From assembly GCA_030424845.1 (NCBI GenBank), contig JAUHWC010000009.1, positions 1 to 64,000 on the forward strand: DNA of 64,000 bases, in the 5' to 3' direction. The position numbers and the translations under genes are program-made. Source of the stretch: Alphaproteobacteria bacterium. GTDB lineage: Bacteria > Pseudomonadota > Alphaproteobacteria > Sphingomonadales > Sphingomonadaceae. Positions 25,268 to 35,609 of this stretch are shown one piece after another. Numbering within the stretch: position 1 is the first letter of the stretch; the number at the start of each line of letters is the position of its first letter. The notes beneath the pieces were generated by a model, which worked only from the letters and a program-made list of their open reading frames with translations, was not told the origin of the DNA and did not search any database.

Positions 25268-27628
25268 ATGAATGCAACAAGTTTCGCGGCTTTGTTCCGC
25301 AACGCCGCACTTTGCACGACCATGCTCGCCATGGCCGCGCCTGCGCTGGCCCAGGTGCAGACAACGCAGGATGAACCCGAAGACTCGCTGAATAGCGAGG
25401 GTGCCATCATTGTCACCGCGCAGTTGAGGGAACAGCGCCTCGAAGACGTGCCCGTGACCGTATCCGTCGTCGGCGGCGAGTTCCTGACCGAGCAGAACAT
25501 CACCGAACTCAGCGATGTCTCGCAGCGCCTGCCCAACGTGAACATCTCATCCGGAACAATTTCCAACACGGTCGTCATCCGCGGCGTCGGGTCAGGGCCC
25601 AATCCCGGTTTCGAACAGTCGGTCGCCACCTTCGTGGACGGTGTCTATCGCAGCCGCTCGCGTGCTACCCGCGCGGCGCTGTTCGACCTTCAGCGCATCG
25701 AGGTGCTGAAGGGACCGCAGCTCACCTTCTTCGGTGCCAACGCGATTGCGGGCGCGCTGAACATCGTCTCGCGCAAGCCCGGCTTCGTCTCGGACGTGAA
25801 CGGTTCCGCCACCTACACTTTCGAGACCGGCGGGTACGACCTGCAACTGGGTGTCGATCAGCCGATCACTGACACGCTGGCCGTGCGTGTCGCCGGGCGG
25901 GCGTCGGGCAGCGACGGGTACATCTACAACGAACGGCTGGACGAGGATGGTCCGCGCGATCGGACCTATCAGGGTCGTGTCAGCCTCGTGTTCGAGCCTT
26001 CGTCTGCGTTCGAATCGGTCCTGCGCGTCGACGGGATGACCCAGAGCACCAAGAACGCTGCTGCCTATCAGGCGTTGAACTGCCCTCCCGGCCCTGGCTT
26101 CGCCATCGCACCCGTAAATACCTGCCAACGGTACATCAACCTTACCGGCGGCCCGGTCGACGACGAGCTGGATTACACGACGGCCAGCGGCGAAACTTCG
26201 AACGATTACGAATTCGTCGAGGCCGCCTGGGTCAACACCCTGAACGTTGGCGATGCCGCGTTCAGCGCGATCAGCGGCTATTTCTGGCACAACAATGAAA
26301 CGCGCGGCCAGGCGGTGCCTTTCCCGATTAACGCGATTGTCGGGCAGGACGGCTTCCCCACCTCACAGAACGAGACCTACGAACAGATCAGCCAGGAAAT
26401 CCGCTACCAGACCGATACCGGCGGCCTGATCGACTACATGGTCGGCGGCTATGTCGCCAAGGGAGACCTGCAGCTCGACACGGTCGTGGGCTTCCGCTTC
26501 CTGCCTTTCGGCGCCCGCGACACGACCGGCAATTTCAACGCAGGCACACCGCTGGCCGGATTCAACATCATCGAACAGGAGGATCGCACGCTCTCGGCGT
26601 TCGCATCGGCAACAATCCGTCCGACAGATGCGCTGCGGGTGAACCTTGGCCTCCGGTATTCGAACATTCGCAAGGAAGCCGATCGCGCCGCGACACCGGG
26701 TATCAGCTTTTCGCCTAATCCGCGCAACGATTTCCTCCCGCAATCGCCCGCGCTGACCGCGATTATCGCGGGTCTACTCAACACGAACACGGACGATTTC
26801 CCAAGTCCTTCGATCACCGACGATCGCTTCATGCCGTCTGTCGGCGTGCAGTACGATGTCAGCCCGGACGTGATGGTCTATGCGAATTTCGCGAGCGGGT
26901 TCAAGGCGGGTGGCTACAGCTTCGGCGCCAACAACGAGGAGTTCGAACCCGAAGAGGTCGACGCCTACGAGATCGGCTTGAAGGGCAACTTCTTCGACCG
27001 CGTCCTATCGCTGGAAGCATCGCTCTATCGCAGCAATTACACCAATTTGCAGGAAACCAGCCTGCAATTGCAGCCCACCGGAGCGATCACATCGCTGGTC
27101 GCGAACGTCGCGGCATCGCGGTCCCAAGGTGCCGAACTCAATGCGACTGTGCGCGCGACGGACTGGCTCACCCTGACAAGTGGTGTGGCCTATCTGGAAG
27201 CTGAGTACACCGACTACCCCAGCGGGGCTTGTACCATCCTCGCCCTGGCACAGACGCCGGGATGCAGGCAGGATCTGACCGGCGCGCAGCGGCCGTATGC
27301 TCCCGAATGGAGCGGGAATGTCGGCGCGGACATCGAGATACCCGTGGAAGACTTCGTGGTGTCGATCAATCCGCTGTTCTATTTTTCGTCGAGCTATTTT
27401 CTTAGCGCGACCGCGGACCCGCTGCTTAGGCAGGATGGCTACAGCAAAATTGATCTCAGGATAGGTTTCGGACCGTCCGACGGACGCTGGGAACTCGCAG
27501 TGGTGGGCAAGAACCTGACCGACCGACTGACAACGCAGTTCGCGCAGGCCGTTCCGCTCGCACCCGGCACGGTGGCCGCGCTGGTCAATCCGCCGCGCAC
27601 GATCGGCCTGCAGTTGACTTTCCGCTAA
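25268..27628 (+). CDS. TonB-dependent receptor
   Basis: A 786-residue outer-membrane receptor. A signal peptide ends near MAAPALAQ. The TonB box/plug region begins with GAIIVTAQLREQRLEDVPVT, followed by plug motifs VVIRGVGSGPNPG and IEVLKGPQLTFFGANAIAGA. The barrel ends in a phenylalanine-arginine pair (LQLTFR) instead of a final aromatic residue. The start at 25268 has GGGAG 7 bases upstream and gives the signal peptide; the open frame extends upstream through the MFS gene but is not coding. It belongs to the iron-independent substrate receptors typical of Sphingomonadales and likely imports the compound used by this locus. Confidence 0.92.
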   Translation: MNATSFAALFRNAALCTTMLAMAAPALAQVQTTQDEPEDSLNSEGAIIVTAQLREQRLEDVPVTVSVVGGEFLTEQNITELSDVSQRLPNVNISSGTISNTVVIRGVGSGPNPGFEQSVATFVDGVYRSRSRATRAALFDLQRIEVLKGPQLTFFGANAIAGALNIVSRKPGFVSDVNGSATYTFETGGYDLQLGVDQPITDTLAVRVAGRASGSDGYIYNERLDEDGPRDRTYQGRVSLVFEPSSAFESVLRVDGMTQSTKNAAAYQALNCPPGPGFAIAPVNTCQRYINLTGGPVDDELDYTTASGETSNDYEFVEAAWVNTLNVGDAAFSAISGYFWHNNETRGQAVPFPINAIVGQDGFPTSQNETYEQISQEIRYQTDTGGLIDYMVGGYVAKGDLQLDTVVGFRFLPFGARDTTGNFNAGTPLAGFNIIEQEDRTLSAFASATIRPTDALRVNLGLRYSNIRKEADRAATPGISFSPNPRNDFLPQSPALTAIIAGLLNTNTDDFPSPSITDDRFMPSVGVQYDVSPDVMVYANFASGFKAGGYSFGANNEEFEPEEVDAYEIGLKGNFFDRVLSLEASLYRSNYTNLQETSLQLQPTGAITSLVANVAASRSQGAELNATVRATDWLTLTSGVAYLEAEYTDYPSGACTILALAQTPGCRQDLTGAQRPYAPEWSGNVGADIEIPVEDFVVSINPLFYFSSSYFLSATADPLLRQDGYSKIDLRIGFGPSDGRWELAVVGKNLTDRLTTQFAQAVPLAPGTVAALVNPPRTIGLQLTFR

Positions 27629-27656
27629 TTATCCGACGCCTATCATCAACGAAAGA

Positions 27657-27686
27657 AAGGGGAGCCTGACAGGTCGCGCTCCCCTT
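27657..27686 (+). terminator. Hairpin after the TonB receptor gene
   Basis: AAGGGGAGC (27657-27665) pairs perfectly with GCTCCCCTT (27678-27686), followed by a short T-rich tract (ACGTTTTA). It ends only ten bases before the ATG of the MBL-fold gene, so it may act both as terminator for the receptor and as an attenuator of the next gene. Confidence 0.6.
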
Positions 27687-27696
27687 ACGTTTTACC

Positions 27697-28713
27697 ATGA
27701 AACCAATTACTTTTCTTATGGGCTTTGGCCTGATGGCGCTGGCCACCTCGGGCTGTTCGACTGCGAACACCTTGCACACCGGCGCCGAAGTCACGCCCGC
27801 ATCGCCGCGAGCCGGGCCAACGGTGGGACCGGACAGGCTGGTCCTGCTCGGGACGAAGGGCGGCCCGGTCGCTGATCCCGAAAGATACGAGCCCGCTTCC
27901 CTGCTAGTCATCAACAACCGGCCCTATATCGTCGATGCGGGAGCGGGTACTGTGCATCGGCTGGCCGAGGCAGGCGTGGAGCCCGCCGATGTCAGAACCA
28001 TCTTCCTGACCCATCATCATCTCGACCACACGGCGGGCCTTACCGCCTTGCTGTCGCTGAACTGGATCAACACCGGATTACGTGGCAGCGCGATCGAGAC
28101 GGTTGACGTCTACGGGCCTCCGGCAACGCGCGAACTCGTGGCGGGAGTGCTGTCGGTTCTCGCCGTATCGGAGCGAATCTTTCGTGGCGGCATTCCCGGC
28201 CTCCCACGCGCTGCCGATCGTTACCGGGGGCATGACACCTCCCCGGGTGAAATTTACGCCGATGCGAATGTCACGGTTACGGCGCTAGAGAACTCGCATT
28301 ACAGCCACGACACGTACGGTCCTGGCGGGCGCGACGCCTCCTACGCCTACCGTTTCGACACTGCGGGTGGCAGCATTGTGTTCACCGGCGATACCGGCCC
28401 TAGCGAAAACGTGGTCGACCTCGCCCGCGGCGCAGACATACTGGTCAGCGAGGTGCTTAATCCGGAAAGGCGGGAGGGCCTGCCTCAAGCCGAATCTGCG
28501 GCCGGACTTTCGGAACACATGATGCGCGAGCACCTGACCCCTCTCGCGGTCGGCCAGCTTGCGGCTTCTGCCGGCGTGGAACGGCTGGTGCTGCATCATA
28601 TCACCGGGGTTCTTACTCCGAGCGCCCGGGCCACGACCCTCGCCGAAATCCGCAAGACCTTCGGCGGCGAGGTCGTGTTCGGCAGTGACCTGATGGTGGT
28701 GGGCATCAACTAA
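27697..28713 (+). CDS. MBL-fold metallohydrolase, lipoprotein
   Basis: A 338-residue metallo-beta-lactamase-fold hydrolase with the zinc motif THHHLDHTAG near residue 107, a later FTGDTGPSE and a C-terminal LHHITG. The N-terminus ends in LATSGCS, a lipobox, so it is exported and lipid-anchored. It resembles arylsulfatase- or lactonase-like MBL enzymes rather than beta-lactamases; MBL arylsulfatases (group III) are one possibility in this context. No ribosome binding site is seen because the hairpin occupies that region. The substrate is unknown. Confidence 0.8.
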   Translation: MKPITFLMGFGLMALATSGCSTANTLHTGAEVTPASPRAGPTVGPDRLVLLGTKGGPVADPERYEPASLLVINNRPYIVDAGAGTVHRLAEAGVEPADVRTIFLTHHHLDHTAGLTALLSLNWINTGLRGSAIETVDVYGPPATRELVAGVLSVLAVSERIFRGGIPGLPRAADRYRGHDTSPGEIYADANVTVTALENSHYSHDTYGPGGRDASYAYRFDTAGGSIVFTGDTGPSENVVDLARGADILVSEVLNPERREGLPQAESAAGLSEHMMREHLTPLAVGQLAASAGVERLVLHHITGVLTPSARATTLAEIRKTFGGEVVFGSDLMVVGIN

Positions 28714-29205
28714 GCACGGCCAACAGTCTGGCAGCGTCATATCGCCCTGCCCGTTGCGATCAGGCCGTGCTGACCGCTCGCCCGCCACTTCCATTGCCAC
28801 GTCGTCCGACAGGAAGACGCCTTGCGAACGAAGCCGTGGCTGTTGGCATCTCAGGGAATATAATGGCCGCCCAATAAGCCGCCCGATAAAAGGCCGTCGA
28901 TGCTGCGCGTGACGAGTGATCCGTAGGCACCGACACTACTGGGAACTAGGATCCTATCGAGGGCAAGATGCCCACCTCGTAGGGCGCGAGCACGTCCCGC
29001 TCCAGCTGGCGCGCTCAATCCGCGCAAAGCCCGCCAGCCGCCGCGTGTGGCGCGCGCCCAACCGGCTGGCGCTCTGGAGCGAATAACCCAAGGCAGCCGA
29101 ATTTTGATATTACATTCCTAAGTATCCTCCGAGATCCCAGTCGAGCGGGAAATTTCCCGCCCGAAAGGGAAATGAAGAAAAGCGCAGGCTGAGGTTCGTC
29201 CAGGA
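28714..29205. other. Intergenic region with a perfect palindrome
   Basis: About 490 bases between the MBL gene and the convergent aldehyde dehydrogenase gene. No credible gene is seen. GCGGGAAATTTCCCGC (29145-29160) is a perfect 16-bp palindrome 45 bases beyond the dehydrogenase stop, and may end its transcript. The central part (28880-29090) is GC-rich and reads like decayed coding DNA that could not be identified. Confidence 0.45.
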
Positions 29206-30675
29206 TCAGAGCGCGCTGGGCGCACCGTCGAGCAGGATGGTCTTCGTTTCAAGAAACGAAGCCAGACCCTCGGGTCCACCTTCACGCCCGATGCCGGACT
29301 GCTTGAACCCGCCGAACGGCTGGCCGAATTCCATGCGCATGCCGTTCTGGCCAATCATGCCAGTGCGCATTTGTCGCGCGATACGGTAGGCGGCATCTTT
29401 ATCATGCGTAAGGACCGAGCCATTGAGGCCGAAATTGCTTTCGTTAGCAATGCGGATCGCGTCCGCCTCGTCTTCTGCCGGGATCAAGCACAGGACCGGC
29501 CCGAAGATTTCTTCCTGCGCGATCCTGCTTTTGTTATCAACGTTGGCGAAAAGGGTCGGCTCTAGGAAGAAGCCTTTATTGAAGCCTGCCGGACGCTGCC
29601 CCCCGGTCACAAGGTCCGCCGTATCGCGACCGATCTCGACGTATTCCTCCACCCGCGCAAGCTGCCGCTGCATCGCGAGCGGGCCCATCTGCGTATCGGG
29701 GTCGGTGCTGTAGCCCACCTTGATGCCCTTCATGACTTGCGCAATCGCCTCTGCAAGTTCGTCGTGGCGGTGCCTGGGTACAATCGCGCGGCTCAGCATT
29801 GCGCAGACCTGACCGCTCATGACGGTGATCGTGTTACCCAGAATCGCCGCGGCAACCTCAATCGGGAAATCATCCCGCACGATCGCGGCCGATTTCCCGC
29901 CCAACTCCAGTGTGCAGCGGGCAATACGTCCTGCGCAAACTTCGCCAATGCGCCTGCCTGCACCCGTCGATCCAGTGAAAGTTACCTTGTCCACTCCGGG
30001 ATTGTTAACCAGATTGTCAGAAGCGTCGCGACCCGCGGCGACGAGGTTCACCACGCCGTCCGGCAAGCCCGCCGCCTCCGCCGCTTCTGCCATGATATAA
30101 GCTTCGAGCGGGGTTTCGGGCGCGGGTTTCATGATCACGGTGCAACCAGCCAACAGCGAATAGGCGGTTTTGGAGGCCATAATACCATAGGGCGAATTCC
30201 ATGGTGCAATTGCGGCGACGACGCCTACTGGTTCCTGCGCGATGACGACGGTGTCGACTTCGGTCCCTTTCCGTTTTTCGGTGAAGGGATAGGTATCGGC
30301 ATAATCGGCGATGTTCATCAACTGCATTGTCGATCCGGCCGTCATGACTGGCGAGAAGCTCGCGAGTCCGCCGACCTGCAATGTCCATGCCTCGGCGAGT
30401 TCGGAATGCCGCTTTTCCAGTTCGGTCCCCATCCGGCGAATGTAGCCGGCCCGCTCCGCGGGGGTCATGCGCGGCCAGCGGCCTTCATCGAATGCCTTGC
30501 GCGCGGCCGCGACGGCGCGGTCCATGTCCTCCGGTGTGCCGTCCACGACTTTCGCGATAACCTCCTCGGTGTCGGGCGAAATGACACTGATGGCACCCTT
30601 GCCAGTCGAAGATAGCCACTGGCCGCCGACAAAAATCTTATCGGGACACGCAATTCGGATCGAATCTGGAAGCAT
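29206..30675 (-). CDS. Aldehyde dehydrogenase
   Basis: A 489-residue aldehyde dehydrogenase. Visible motifs are APWNSPYGI, FTGSTGAGRRIGEV, LELGGKSAAIV, the catalytic cysteine in SGQVCAMLSR, and EEIFGPVLCLIP. It lacks a signal peptide. It follows the carotenoid-oxygenase-like gene by 27 bases and is the last gene of the MarR-linked operon. It would oxidise the aromatic aldehyde that a stilbene-cleaving oxygenase produces. That link is inferred from gene order. Confidence 0.9.
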   Translation of the reverse strand: MLPDSIRIACPDKIFVGGQWLSSTGKGAISVISPDTEEVIAKVVDGTPEDMDRAVAAARKAFDEGRWPRMTPAERAGYIRRMGTELEKRHSELAEAWTLQVGGLASFSPVMTAGSTMQLMNIADYADTYPFTEKRKGTEVDTVVIAQEPVGVVAAIAPWNSPYGIMASKTAYSLLAGCTVIMKPAPETPLEAYIMAEAAEAAGLPDGVVNLVAAGRDASDNLVNNPGVDKVTFTGSTGAGRRIGEVCAGRIARCTLELGGKSAAIVRDDFPIEVAAAILGNTITVMSGQVCAMLSRAIVPRHRHDELAEAIAQVMKGIKVGYSTDPDTQMGPLAMQRQLARVEEYVEIGRDTADLVTGGQRPAGFNKGFFLEPTLFANVDNKSRIAQEEIFGPVLCLIPAEDEADAIRIANESNFGLNGSVLTHDKDAAYRIARQMRTGMIGQNGMRMEFGQPFGGFKQSGIGREGGPEGLASFLETKTILLDGAPSAL

Positions 30676-30702
30676 TTGCTTTTCCTCTTTCTTGTACGGA
30701 GT

Positions 30703-32181
30703 TCAGGCCGAGGCGCGTGCTCGGGCCTGCTTCAGTTGCTCGGTGGGAACCCAGGTACCATGTACCTGCGAGCGCATGCGTTCGGGCAAGGGAACGCGAG
30801 CAACGGGGCCGGCAGAGATATTGCCTGCCTCGACAATCCAGAGCTCGGACACGAAATGGTCCCCCTCACCCACTTGACGGTCGACGACGAAAAGTAGCCA
30901 GCCGGGGTGCCCATCCTGCCTGGACGGAACATGAACCGGCTCGTTTAGGCCCATCCCTCGATCGAGGCCGAGCAAGTCCATCCCACCCCGATCGGGCGCA
31001 ATCTCGACGAGAGCGTTAAACGCGAATCCCACGGGTCCGCCTGGAAGCGGGGGGCCACCTTGGGGATTTAGCGTCATATACCAGGCGGTCTCGTGGCGAC
31101 GGCCTTGGTCCGCATCGCGCAGGCGCGGCATGTCGCCGGGAGGTCCAATCGGCCGTTCTTCGTAAGTTTCTGCATCGGATGCCGTGTCAATCGTCCATCG
31201 CATGGTACCGCCGCCAATTTCCTGCTGCGGAATGTCGATGCCTCCCGCTTCGCGCATGAAACCGAAAGCGCACGTATCTGACACGTGCAGGTCGATATGG
31301 ATCAGGTTGCCGTCGTCGAATGCGTTGATCATGTGGAACGCCGAGATCCCTGGACGTCCCTTGAACCAGCGCAATTCTTCGACTTTGCCGTAGCGCGGCA
31401 TGATCCCGACCCAGCTTTCAAGCTCTTGCTGATGGGCCCAATGCGCGCCGCCTTCCTTAAGCCTGTCAATATTGGCTGTGGTCGGGAAGATCGGGAAGAT
31501 TGCGTACTTCTCGGTAATCACGAAATCGTGGATTGACGAACAATATGGCTGCTTGAACCACTGCTCCGATACCAATCTTCCATCCTTGTCCGCGATGCAG
31601 TAGGCGACGTCGTCGGTGCACAAGCCGCCGGCCTCGTAGCCAAAAAAGAACATCTCTCCCGTTTCCGGGTCGATGCGAGGATGGGCAGTGAATGTTTCGG
31701 ATTTCAGCGAGCCAAAATAGTCCCACCGGCCCAGCGTCTGCAGCGTTTCGGGATCGATCTCATAACCGAGGCCGTCTTCCTTTGTCATGAACAGGCGCCC
31801 CGCGTGCCAGACCGGTGTCGTATTGGCGACGGTGCGGTCCCTGCCTTCGATCGAAGGATCGTCGGTAAACGGGTTGCGATAACGCCCGAAAAGCGCTCTG
31901 CCCGCATCTTTTTCAAGCTTGTACCTATCGGTTTCAACGTATCGGATCGCATAGCCGACCTTACCCTCGTGTATCGTGAACTTCGAGATCATCCCGTCGC
32001 CAGACAAGCCGATCTCGTCCTCGAACATCGGGGGGTGGGGAAAGTCGGGAACGGCCCGAAAGAAGGCGCCGTCAATATCCGTCGGAATGTCGCCGAGTAC
32101 CGGCAGGTCTTCGACTTCCCATTCCAGGTTTACCGGGGCATTCAACCCGGTAAAATGGGTAGTGTCAGGATACTTCGTCAT
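30703..32181 (-). CDS. Carotenoid/lignostilbene-type oxygenase
   Basis: A 492-residue member of the carotenoid cleavage oxygenase family. The four iron-binding histidines lie in FTAHPRID, SIHDFVIT, AFHMINAF and the C-terminal QVHGTW. Bacterial members cleave the central double bond of stilbenoids such as lignostilbene or of apocarotenoids, giving two aldehydes. Aldehyde dehydrogenases on both sides and an aromatic-acid-type carrier favour an aromatic stilbene-like substrate; this is inference. AAGGAAAC lies before the ATG. The gap of 114 bases to the GMC gene could hold a second promoter. Confidence 0.85.
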   Translation of the reverse strand: MTKYPDTTHFTGLNAPVNLEWEVEDLPVLGDIPTDIDGAFFRAVPDFPHPPMFEDEIGLSGDGMISKFTIHEGKVGYAIRYVETDRYKLEKDAGRALFGRYRNPFTDDPSIEGRDRTVANTTPVWHAGRLFMTKEDGLGYEIDPETLQTLGRWDYFGSLKSETFTAHPRIDPETGEMFFFGYEAGGLCTDDVAYCIADKDGRLVSEQWFKQPYCSSIHDFVITEKYAIFPIFPTTANIDRLKEGGAHWAHQQELESWVGIMPRYGKVEELRWFKGRPGISAFHMINAFDDGNLIHIDLHVSDTCAFGFMREAGGIDIPQQEIGGGTMRWTIDTASDAETYEERPIGPPGDMPRLRDADQGRRHETAWYMTLNPQGGPPLPGGPVGFAFNALVEIAPDRGGMDLLGLDRGMGLNEPVHVPSRQDGHPGWLLFVVDRQVGEGDHFVSELWIVEAGNISAGPVARVPLPERMRSQVHGTWVPTEQLKQARARASA

Positions 32182-32295
32182 CGAACGTTTCCTTTAAGTA
32201 GTAGTGCCTTGAAGGCGAGCAGCTGGTGTAGCAAATGGCCCGCCGCCCAAACTTGGACGAAAGTGCCCAGATGCCACTATAAGTGCGCCGAGGTA

Positions 32296-33899
32296 TTAGT
32301 TCGAAAGGGTACGCGCCACGTGATCGGCGCCCTTGTCGCCGATCATGATGGCCGTGGCATTGGTGTTCCCGGCGGGCAGCGCGGGCATGACCGAGGCATC
32401 TGCCACCCAGAGGCCATCAATACCACGGACCGCAAGGTCCGGGCCGACTACGGCCATCGGATCCTCTCTTCGGCCGATCTTTGCCGTTCCGGCGGGATGG
32501 AACATTGGCACGCCGGCCACGCCCACATAGCCGCGCAGTGTCTGTGCATCCTGTGCCGTGCCACCCGGGCGCAATTCATTCGCGATAAGCGGTGCGATCG
32601 CCGGCTGCGATAGAATGTCGCGTGCCGTGCCGATGGCCTCGACCAGTTGCTCCACATCGTCGGCACTGCCCAACTGGCGGTAATTTATGACCGGCATAGC
32701 CATTGGATCGTTCGATCGAAGGGTAATCGAGCCGCGGTAACTGGGCCGCATTAGGCCAACTAACGTCGACACCGAAGGTGTCGGACGCAGGACGAGGCGG
32801 CCTTTTTTGTCGAGGTCGAAGGCAAATGCGGCGAAACAAATCTGAACATTCGGTGCCGGCAATCCTTCCCGCGTACGGACGAACGCCTGCGCATGCCCGA
32901 TCGCAGTCGTCAGCGCACCCTGACGCAGCAGCCCCATCCTTGCCACTTGCAAGGCTCCGCGCAATCCGCGCGCATCCTGATTCAGCGTGCGGGCGTTGAC
33001 CTCGTTCACGACATGCGTGCCGACATGATCCTGAAGGTTCGCGCCGACGCCGGGAAGGTCGCGTACGACCTGGATCCCCAGTTGCGCTAGATGCGCCGCT
33101 GGACCGATGCCAGACAGCATCAGCAGACGCGGAGTATTCATCGCACCGGCCGAAACGACAACGCCGGCGCGGGCGTGGAGTGTACGTGTATGCCCGCTTT
33201 GCGACACCACGACACCGGTCGCACGTCCATGCTGCGTCACGATGCGCAGGACCTGAGCCTCGAGCAGTACTTCCGGGCCCTTGCCATGGTCCAACCTTTC
33301 AAGATAACCACGCGCCGCCGAACAACGCAGTCCGCCGCGTTGCGAGACCTGGATGTAATCAACGCCTTCCGCGTCCTTGCCGTTCAGATCGGGAGAGCGC
33401 GGGATACCTGCCTGCTGCGCCGCCTCTATCCATTTTTCCACGACGGGATAGCGAGCCCTCCCTTCAGAAACGGATATCGGCCCGCCTGTACCGCGCCATT
33501 CATCAGCCCCGCGTTCGTTATCTTCTATGCGCCGGAAATAGGGGAGGACCGACGCATAATCCCATCCCGATGCACCCATCGCTGCCCAATTGTCGTAATC
33601 CCAGCGATGGCCGCGCACGAACATCATGCCATTGAGCGAGCTTCCCCCGCCGAGCAGCTTCCCACCCGGCCAGATATCGCTGCGTCCACCCAGCGATGGG
33701 TCGGGCTCAGCCTTGTAACACCAGTCGTACTCGCTGTTCTGAACCAAGGAACTGGTCAGCGCAGGAACACGCGAGCGCAAGTGCCTGTCGCTCTTCCCCG
33801 CCTCGATCAACAGGGTGCGGTGCCCCGCCTCAGCCAATCGTCCGGCCATGGCGCAGCCCGCCGCCCCCCGCCGACGACGATGATATCTGCCTCGTTCAT
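32296..33899 (-). pseudogene. GMC-family oxidoreductase with N-terminal frameshift
   Basis: The body is a complete GMC oxidoreductase: GKLLGGGSSLNGMMFVRGH, AGAMNTPRLLMLSGIGP and the C-terminal MFHPAGTAKIG. The FAD-binding start is split. From ATG 33899 the frame gives MNEADIIVVGGG and then leaves the gene; the gene frame resumes with AAGCAMAGRLAEAG. One more G in the run at 33864-33869 (six bases, read as G on the minus strand) would restore the whole Rossmann motif. Everything else is intact, so this is a sequencing or assembly error, or a very recent inactivation. It lies 15 bases after the aldehyde dehydrogenase gene in the same operon. Confidence 0.75.
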
Positions 33900-33914
33900 G
33901 TTCGTGCCTATCCG

Positions 33915-35442
33915 CTATCCTTGCCGCGCAGCGCGATCGGCAAGATCACCTTGGCCATCGATTAACCCAGATGTCATCGCAAAGGACGTGGTGTCCCTGC
34001 CGACCGACCGGGATAAATGCGGCGGCGCCGCGTCGAACTCGACCGCGCTGATGATGTGCGCCTGCGTATATTTATGCAGACCGGCCTGCCCCAGTTCCGC
34101 ACCGATGCCCGACTGATTCGACCCGCGGAACGGCAGGTTGGCATCGATGGCAAGGTGCTGGTTGATCCAGACCGTGCCGGAATTGCTACGACGGGCGATC
34201 TCCACCGCGCGAACGAGGTCGCGGCCCCATATGGTTCCTGCAAGACCATATTTGCTGTAGTTCGCACGGCGAACCACATCGTCGATATCCGAAAACTTGA
34301 GAACTGGCAGGACCGGCCCGAACTGCTCCTCATGGACCAGCGGAGCATCATCGTCGAGATCCTTCACGATCGTAGGCGGGATAAAATAGCCAATGCCTTC
34401 GGACATTTCGCCGCCGGCCAGAACGGTGCCATTCTTCTTTGCAGCTTCGAGCAGCAAGCGAACCTTGCCGTATTGCATCTTGTTCTGCACCGGGCCAATC
34501 GTAGTGCCCTGTTGCCTGCCATCACCGACGACCGCTGAATTGGCCAGTTCGGCGATTGCCTCGCAGAACTCGTCGTAGATGGAATCGTGCACATATGCCC
34601 TCTTGATCGCAACGCAAATCTGCCCGGCGTTTGTCATCGCGCCTTGATAAACCTTTTGAGCCGCCTCCTTGGCGGGAACGTCTGCCATCACGATGGCCGC
34701 ATCGTTACCGCCCAGCTCAAGAGTCACCCGCTTGATGCTTTCGACCGCCAAAATCATCACCTTGATGCCCGTCCCGGTTGATCCGGTGAAGGCGATCTTT
34801 TCGATGTCCGGGTGCGAGGTCATCAGACGACCCAGCTCGTGCTGATTGGTGATGGTGTTAAACACGCCTGCGGGCAGGATCTCGGACGCCAGCTCGCCAA
34901 ACAGCAACGTGGTCAACGGAGTTGTTGGCGCGGGTTTTGCCACCATACAGTTCCCGGTGACAAGGCACGGTCCAAGCTTGTTCATCAACAGTATGACTGG
35001 AAAATTCCACGGCGTGATCGATCCGACAACGCCCAGCGGGGTGCGGTGTTCGATTACGGTTTGGCCATTCCCTTCGCGCAACACGTTCTCGGGCGCACGC
35101 ATTTCGGCAAAGGCGCGCAACACTAAAGTCGAGACCACGATCTCGTATGCAGCCTGATCGAGCGGCTTACCTTGCTCCGAAGTTAGCAAGCGGGCGAACT
35201 CTTCCTTGCGCTCGAACAGGGCGTCGGCAAGCTTTACGATAATAGGCGGCGCGTTGCTCGTAGGTCTTAGCGGACAATGCCGGAAACGCGTTCCTTGCCG
35301 AAGCGACAGCCTGCTCTAGCTGACTCTCGCTCGCCTTGGGACAGGCGGCGATGACGGCTTCCGTTGCAGGATCAATCACGTCGAATGTTGAATCGCCGTT
35401 CACCAGGGCGCCAGCGATCAGCATGCGGAATGTGCGGGTCAC
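33915..35442 (-). pseudogene. Aldehyde dehydrogenase with single-base frameshift
   Basis: Two adjacent frames together make one aldehyde dehydrogenase. The first part starts at GTG 35442 with GGAGG 6 bases upstream and runs to QRAAYYRK; the second continues with LADALFERKEEFARLLTSEQ and the rest of the enzyme. Removing one base from the three-base run at 35233-35235 joins them. The body has PWNFPVILL, FTGSTGTGIKV, LELGGNDAAIV and catalytic cysteine in NAGQICVAIKR. The C-terminus is about 30 residues longer than usual. It is the first gene of the operon divergent from marR. Confidence 0.75.
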
Positions 35443-35522
35443 GTCAATCCTCCCAATGCAGGACCGCCGGACGTGACGGCCCCATTTTTCGACATGATTA
35501 GCTCACGTGCTATTGCGAATAT

Positions 35523-35539
35523 TGTATGCCAAGGATACA
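35523..35539. promoter_or_regulatory. Inverted repeat, candidate MarR operator
   Basis: TGTAT (35523-35527) and ATACA (35535-35539) form a 17-bp inverted repeat in the 167-base region between the aldehyde dehydrogenase and marR starts. Size, AT-rich arms and position fit a MarR-family operator controlling both directions. Confidence 0.45.
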
Positions 35540-35609
35540 TTCTAGGCAAGTGCGGGGTTTGCTTGACGCGATACGTTGAAATTGTCACCGCACGGAGGGA
35601 AGGGCCTTG

